A DNA stretch of 64,000 bases, from positions 496,001-560,000 of the forward strand of contig NZ_VDYR01000001.1 of assembly GCF_006346325.1 (NCBI RefSeq), read 5' to 3'. This document shows positions 60,384-64,000 of the stretch, in pieces (positions within the stretch are counted from its first letter, which is position 1; the number at the start of each line of letters is the position of its first letter). Below the pieces are notes generated by a model. The model made no database searches and was not told where the DNA came from. It was given only the letters and a program-made list of their open reading frames with translations. The stretch is from Sphingomonas japonica (GTDB taxonomy: Bacteria; Pseudomonadota; Alphaproteobacteria; Sphingomonadales; Sphingomonadaceae). The translations under genes were made by a program, and so were the position numbers.

Positions 60384-61126
60384 CGCGTCCCGTCGCGCTG
60401 GTCACCGGCGGGTGCCGGCGCCTCGGCGCCCATATCGCCGCGCGGCTGGGCGAGGCGGGCTACGACGTCGCCTATCATGGGCGAAGCGCGGCCGTGCCGG
60501 ATCGCTGGCTCGCGCAGCGGCTGAATGCGGCGGGCGCGCGGCATCACGGCGTCGCCGCCGACCTCGACGATGCCGCCAGCGTCGCGGCGCTGGTCGGCTC
60601 GGTCGCGGATCGATTCGAAGCGCCGGTCGATCTGCTGGTGAACAATGCCTCGCGATTCGATGTCGGCGATCCCGGACTGGCATCGATGGCGGCGATGACC
60701 CGGCACTTTACCGCTAACGTCGCCGCGCCGGTGATGCTGGCGGAAGCGGTCGCGGCGCAGGGGGTCGAGGCCGCGGTGGTCAACATCCTCGACCAGCGAA
60801 TCGCGCATCCGCCGCGCGACCAGCTCGCCTATACCTTGTCGAAACAGGCGTTGGCCGAGGCGACCCGGACGCTCGCGACCAGCCTGGCCCCTCGGGTGCG
60901 CGTCAACGGTGTGGCGCCGGGGCTGACGCTGCCGACCGGGGATTACGCGGCGGCACAGCTTGCCCGGCTGGCCGAGACGATGCCGCTTCGGCGGTTGCCC
61001 GATCCCGACGATGTGGCCGACGCGGTGCTGTTCCTTGCCCGTGCGCGCAGCACGACAGGGCAGATCATTTTCGTCGATGGCGGCGCCGGGCTGACCCGGT
61101 TCGACCGCGACTTCGTCAATATGTAG
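60380..61126 (+). CDS. Short-chain dehydrogenase/reductase, pteridine-reductase-like
   Basis: NAD(P)-dependent SDR with nucleotide motif VTGGCRRLGAHIAARL (about residues 8-23), LVNNASRFDVG, active-site YTLSKQAL and the C-terminal LRRLPDPDDVADAVLFLA. The Gly-Gly-x-Arg-Arg-Leu-Gly form suggests preference for NADPH as in pteridine reductases (FolM/PTR1 type), supported by the overlap with folB. GTG 60380 start; 248 aa. Its 3' end overlaps the convergent gene by 11 nt. Confidence 0.82.
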   Translation: MTRPVALVTGGCRRLGAHIAARLGEAGYDVAYHGRSAAVPDRWLAQRLNAAGARHHGVAADLDDAASVAALVGSVADRFEAPVDLLVNNASRFDVGDPGLASMAAMTRHFTANVAAPVMLAEAVAAQGVEAAVVNILDQRIAHPPRDQLAYTLSKQALAEATRTLATSLAPRVRVNGVAPGLTLPTGDYAAAQLARLAETMPLRRLPDPDDVADAVLFLARARSTTGQIIFVDGGAGLTRFDRDFVNM

Positions 61127-61976
61127 CGGTTGCCCCGCGGCCGGGGCAGGGGCCGAGCGCGCGCCGGACGAACTGATAATCCTCGCGCGCCAGCATCGCC
61201 GCATCGGGCTCGGTCGACTGCAGCGCGGTTTCGGGCAGCGCATCGGGAAGGCCGCATGCCAGCCGATACCAGAGCAAGGTGTCGCGGCGCGGCGGTTCGG
61301 CCGAATCATCGACGATCTCCCCCAGCGCCACGCCCCAGCGCGGGGCTTGGCCGGGGCGGCGCAGGATCGACAGCGACACCGGGTCGTTGCGCGCGGTGGT
61401 CAAGAAAATCTGCGTCTCGCCTTCACCGGGAAGCGTGCCGGGGACGTGGAAGGCGTTGCCGATCCCGGTGATTTGCGGCGGCGCGTCGGGCGCGACGACT
61501 TCGCGGGCGATCGCGCGGACCTGGGCGTCGAGCTCGGGCGACCAGGGTTGCTGGGCGTCGAGCGAGACGAGCTGGACCTGCGCCGGCCGTCCCGCGACGG
61601 GACGCGCGAACGCGATCATGCGCAGCCCCTTGAGCCGCGGCGCGCGCCCCCGCGCATCGAGTGGAACATCAACGAGATAGCCGACGCGCGGCGGCAGTCC
61701 GCCGGTGCCGCGCACCAGACCCAGGACATCGACCTCGACATAATAGCGCTCGCGCCCGGGCGCGACGCCCAACGCCTCGGCGCCGCGGATGCGCGCGGCG
61801 CTGCGGATTGCGCCGTCGATCACGAGCGGCGCCTGCAGCACCAGGTCGGCAATCGTGACGTAATCAAGGCGCGGATCGTTCCGGATCGCCGCGAGTTGCG
61901 GATTTTGGGACGGAATTGCGGTGGGCGGCACAGGCGCCGACAGCGCGATCGCCAGGGATATGGTTACCAGGGACAT
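61116..61976 (-). CDS. Hypothetical exported protein
   Basis: Product of 286 aa with a signal-like N-terminus (MSLVTISLAIALSAPVPPTA). It does not match a family I recognise. Notable are VEVDVLGLVRGTGGLPPRVGYLVDVPL and a C-terminal region with two cysteines (YRLACGLPD and LGPCPGRG). It is probably periplasmic. It is divergent from tonB across a 226-nt gap and convergent with the SDR gene. Confidence 0.6.
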   Translation of the reverse strand: MSLVTISLAIALSAPVPPTAIPSQNPQLAAIRNDPRLDYVTIADLVLQAPLVIDGAIRSAARIRGAEALGVAPGRERYYVEVDVLGLVRGTGGLPPRVGYLVDVPLDARGRAPRLKGLRMIAFARPVAGRPAQVQLVSLDAQQPWSPELDAQVRAIAREVVAPDAPPQITGIGNAFHVPGTLPGEGETQIFLTTARNDPVSLSILRRPGQAPRWGVALGEIVDDSAEPPRRDTLLWYRLACGLPDALPETALQSTEPDAAMLAREDYQFVRRALGPCPGRGATATY

Positions 61977-62064
61977 GGTGCAGGCGATACGCGATCAGCG
62001 CTTTGTGATACAGAAATAAATCTGCCACGCAGCGACTGTACGTTTATTGCGTTCGACAAAGCGT

Positions 62065-62093
62065 TTGCGTCATCCCTAACGCCACGATAGAAA
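62065..62093 (+). promoter_or_regulatory. Candidate tonB promoter
   Basis: TTGCGT (62065-62070), 17-bp spacer, TAGAAA (62088-62093), 109 nt before tonB. It is a modest match to sigma-70 elements in the only sizeable gap (61977-62202) of this end of the window. I see no clear Fur box. Confidence 0.35.
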
Positions 62094-62202
62094 CGCGCGC
62101 TCTGCCTTAAGAACGCGATTGCGATGGGTGGAAAGGATGGCGAACGTGCCTTGTTTCGGGCGCAATGCTGCCCTTGTCGGGATAGAGGAGTTTCGTTGCT
62201 GA

Positions 62203-62877
62203 ATGGCTTATGCTGACCAAAAAGCGGGACCTGCCCGAATCGTAGCGTTGGTGATCGTGGCGTTGATCCACGCCGTCATCGGCTATGCATTCATCACGGG
62301 ACTCGCGTACAAATATGTGAAGGAAGTCCAGGAGAATCTGGAGACCTTCGAAGTCGAGGAGCCACCGCCCCCGCCCGAGGAGGAGCCGCCGCCCCCGCCG
62401 CCCGAAGAGGTCGCGACGCAGCCGCCGCCGGTGGTGACGCCGCCGCCGATCGTGCGGACGAACACGCCGCCGCCGGTGCAGATCCAGGCGGTTCGGACGC
62501 CGCCAGCGGTCTATAATCCCGTGCCGATCGCAGCGCCTCCCGCGCCTCCGGCTCCGGTCGCGCCGCCAGCGCCGAAGGCTGTGGTCAGCAAGGCTGCACG
62601 GGCCAAGGGCAATCTGGGCCGGTTCTTTGGTGCCGATAACTATCCTGCTTCGGCAATTCGTGCCGAAGCAGAGGGTCGGGCCACTTTCCGGATCGGAATC
62701 GGCACCAATGGCCGCGTGACGTCGTGTGAGATTACGGGCAGTACCGGCAACTCGGCGCTCGACGATGCAACGTGCAGAGGCGCCCGTCGAGCGACCTTCG
62801 AGCCCGCACAGGATCAAGCGGGTAATCCGATTGCTTCTACTCTAACGCAGAGCATCACTTGGCAGCTCGAACGCTGA
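62203..62877 (+). CDS. tonB: Energy transducer TonB
   Basis: Couples the proton-motive force from ExbBD to outer-membrane receptors. An N-terminal membrane anchor (about residues 11-33, RIVALVIVALIHAVIGYAFIT) leads to a long proline/glutamate spacer (about 48-125). The C-terminal TonB domain has ARAKGNLGRFFGADNYPASAI, then EGRATFRIGIGTNGRVTSCEI and a cysteine pair. Length 224 aa. First of tonB-exbB-exbD. Confidence 0.92.
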   Translation: MAYADQKAGPARIVALVIVALIHAVIGYAFITGLAYKYVKEVQENLETFEVEEPPPPPEEEPPPPPPEEVATQPPPVVTPPPIVRTNTPPPVQIQAVRTPPAVYNPVPIAAPPAPPAPVAPPAPKAVVSKAARAKGNLGRFFGADNYPASAIRAEAEGRATFRIGIGTNGRVTSCEITGSTGNSALDDATCRGARRATFEPAQDQAGNPIASTLTQSITWQLER

Positions 62878-62887
62878 TTGCTTTTGA

Positions 62888-62911
62888 GGGCGGGCGCTCC
62901 GGCACCCGCCC
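62888..62911 (+). terminator. Hairpin between tonB and exbB
   Basis: GGGCGGG (62888-62894) pairs with CCCGCCC (62905-62911), with an inner GC/GC pair and a TCCG loop. It sits 10 nt past the tonB stop. Downstream sequence has only short T-runs, so partial termination or mRNA protection between tonB and exbB is likelier than a full stop. Confidence 0.5.
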
Positions 62912-62942
62912 GCCCCCATCTCTTTGAAGGAAAGATTCGACT

Positions 62943-63761
62943 ATGCTGACCACCATCTTTGCCGCCGGGGCTGCGCCCGTGAGCGAGAATCCGTACGGTT
63001 TCTGGGAAGCGCTGCAACAAGGCGGCGTCATTGCCTGGACTGTGTTCATCATCCTCGCCGGCATGTCGGTGATCTCGTTCTACATCATGTTCACCAAGCT
63101 GTTCGAGCAGCAGAAGATCATGAACCAGTCCAAGCGCGTGCGCACCGACTTCTGGAAGTCGAACAGCCTGCGCGAGGGCGCGGCCAAGCTCGAGAAGAAC
63201 TCGGCCTATCGCCAGATCGTCGACGACGGCATCGACGCGCAGGAGCAGCACCAGAAGCTGACCGATCCGGTCGAGGCACATGACTGGCTGCATGGTTCGC
63301 TGGCGCGTTCGGAAGCAGCGATCAACTCGAAGCTGGGCGGCGGGCTCGCTTTCCTCGCAACCGTGGGTGCTACCGCACCATTCATCGGTCTGTTCGGTAC
63401 GGTGATCGGCATCTACCGCGCACTCATCAAGATCGGTTCGGCCGGCCAGGCGTCGATCGACGCGGTCGCAGGTCCGGTCGGTGAGGCACTGATCATGACC
63501 GCGCTCGGTCTGGCGGTCGCGGTTCCCGCGGTGCTCGCGTACAACTGGCTGCAGCGCCGCAACAAGGCGATCGCCGAGGATATGAGCGCGTTTTCGAACG
63601 ATGTGCTCGGCTTTCTCGCGTCGAACGGTGCGGTGCGCCCGATGGTGGGCAAGACCGCCGCGGCGACCAAGCCGGCGACCCCCGTCGCCAAGCCCGCGGT
63701 TGCAGGTGCGGCCGGGACGGCGACCGTCGGCCAGACCGGCGGCGTGCAGACGCGCAGCTGA
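62943..63761 (+). CDS. exbB: MotA/TolQ/ExbB family proton channel, ExbB
   Basis: Three-helix proton channel protein that energises TonB. Helices lie near residues 22-42 (WTVFIILAGMSVISFYIMFTK in part), 130-155 (FLATVGATAPFIGLFGTVIGIY) and 175-200 (GPVGEALIMTALGLAVAVPAVLAYN). The tail is Ala/Pro/Thr-rich. Length 272 aa. TolQ is the alternative, but tonB before and exbD after favour ExbB. ATG 62943 follows AAGGAAAGATTCGACT. Confidence 0.92.
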   Translation: MLTTIFAAGAAPVSENPYGFWEALQQGGVIAWTVFIILAGMSVISFYIMFTKLFEQQKIMNQSKRVRTDFWKSNSLREGAAKLEKNSAYRQIVDDGIDAQEQHQKLTDPVEAHDWLHGSLARSEAAINSKLGGGLAFLATVGATAPFIGLFGTVIGIYRALIKIGSAGQASIDAVAGPVGEALIMTALGLAVAVPAVLAYNWLQRRNKAIAEDMSAFSNDVLGFLASNGAVRPMVGKTAAATKPATPVAKPAVAGAAGTATVGQTGGVQTRS

Positions 63762-63770
63762 TTGATTGGG

Positions 63771-63794
63771 GGCGGCATCCCGCGGGATGCCGCC
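63771..63794. terminator. Perfect palindromic hairpin between exbB and exbD
   Basis: GGCGGCATCC-CGCG-GGATGCCGCC: ten-pair stem, four-base loop, 9 nt after the exbB stop. Only TTCC follows, so it probably tunes the exbB:exbD ratio or stabilises mRNA rather than ending transcription fully. Confidence 0.55.
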
Positions 63795-63864
63795 TTCCGA
63801 TCCGCCGGCAGCGTCCAGGCGACGTTCGGCGGCGGGTCATGAGTAAAGGATAGGATAGCGCGCA

Positions 63865-64000
63865 ATGGCGATGAGCGTTGGTGGAGATTCCACCGAAGAA
63901 AAGCCGATGTCGGACATCAACACGACGCCCCTGGTGGACGTCATGCTGGTGCTTCTCATCATCTTCCTGATCGCGATCCCGGTCGTGGTCCAGTCGGTCG
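63865..64000 (+). CDS. exbD: Biopolymer transport protein ExbD, partial
   Basis: First 45 codons of the third Ton-complex gene. EEKPMSDINTTPLVDVMLVLL is the signature: a short N-terminus and the membrane helix with the essential aspartate (LVDVMLVLLIIFLIAIPVVV). The right window edge cuts the frame. ATG 63865 is preceded by AAGGATAGGATAGCGCGCA. Confidence 0.9.
   Translation, partial: MAMSVGGDSTEEKPMSDINTTPLVDVMLVLLIIFLIAIPVVVQSV

Noticed and set aside
62350..62580. Proline-codon repeat in tonB as a tandem repeat element or CRISPR
   Set aside because: The repeats encode the Pro/Glu spacer normal for TonB and have no regular repeat-spacer structure.

Overview
The window is GC-rich, densely packed DNA from an alphaproteobacterium, most probably a sphingomonad (Sphingomonas or a close relative) that lives as an aerobic anoxygenic phototroph. 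The assignment rests on gene order and protein character: LH1 and a type-2 reaction centre with no LH2 genes visible, the oxygen-dependent cyclase acsF with no bchE in view, PpsR/PpaA control, and sphingomonad-type housekeeping flanks. No database search was possible, so the genus is inference.

Positions 1-37600 are most of a photosynthesis gene cluster. The left edge carries crtC (cut by the window) and crtD on the minus strand. Divergent from them are crtF, then bchCXYZ-pufBALMC on the plus strand (3438-11990). A DUF3422 membrane protein, a periplasmic cupredoxin and a TMEM175-type channel follow (12040-14708). A minus-strand block runs from bchF (30168) down to hemA (14876): bchFNBHLM-lhaA-puhABC-orf96-acsF-puhE-hemA, 14 genes that nearly all overlap or abut. 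From the bchF control region the plus strand carries ppaA-ppsR, then bchG-pucC like-bchP-tspO-small membrane protein. An anchored cytochrome c (37054-37578) closes the cluster. The genes cover 5-aminolevulinate synthesis, Mg insertion, methylation, ring closure, both nitrogenase-like reductases, the tail, LH1/RC structure and assembly, late carotenoid steps and regulation. Missing from view are crtI, crtB, crtE, bchI, bchD and bchO; they may lie left of the window or elsewhere.

Regulation is readable. PpsR-type palindromes (TGT-N12-ACA or one mismatch) sit in the crtD/crtF gap, in tandem 8 bp apart at the bchC promoter, in the bchF/ppaA gap and at the bchG promoter. Several overlap recognisable -35/-10 elements.

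Positions 37700-64000 are mostly housekeeping: NAD synthetase, two divergent L,D-transpeptidases, a molybdopterin oxidoreductase with fdhD and mobA, tRNA-Arg(UCU), a queuosine-precursor transporter, purC/purS/purQ interrupted by a surface-lipoprotein plus Slam pair, kynureninase with a putative formamidase, parC, a GGDEF-EAL protein, a CCA-enzyme/NUDIX/DUF1285/GNAT group, folB with a short-chain reductase, and tonB-exbB-exbD (exbD cut by the right edge). No CRISPR, insertion sequence, prophage or rRNA was seen.

The points most worth follow-up are the Slam/TbpB-like pair inside the pur genes, the cupredoxin/TMEM175 segment inside the photosynthesis cluster, a PpsR lacking the usual mid-protein cysteine, and a 48-codon leader frame linking bchZ to pufB.
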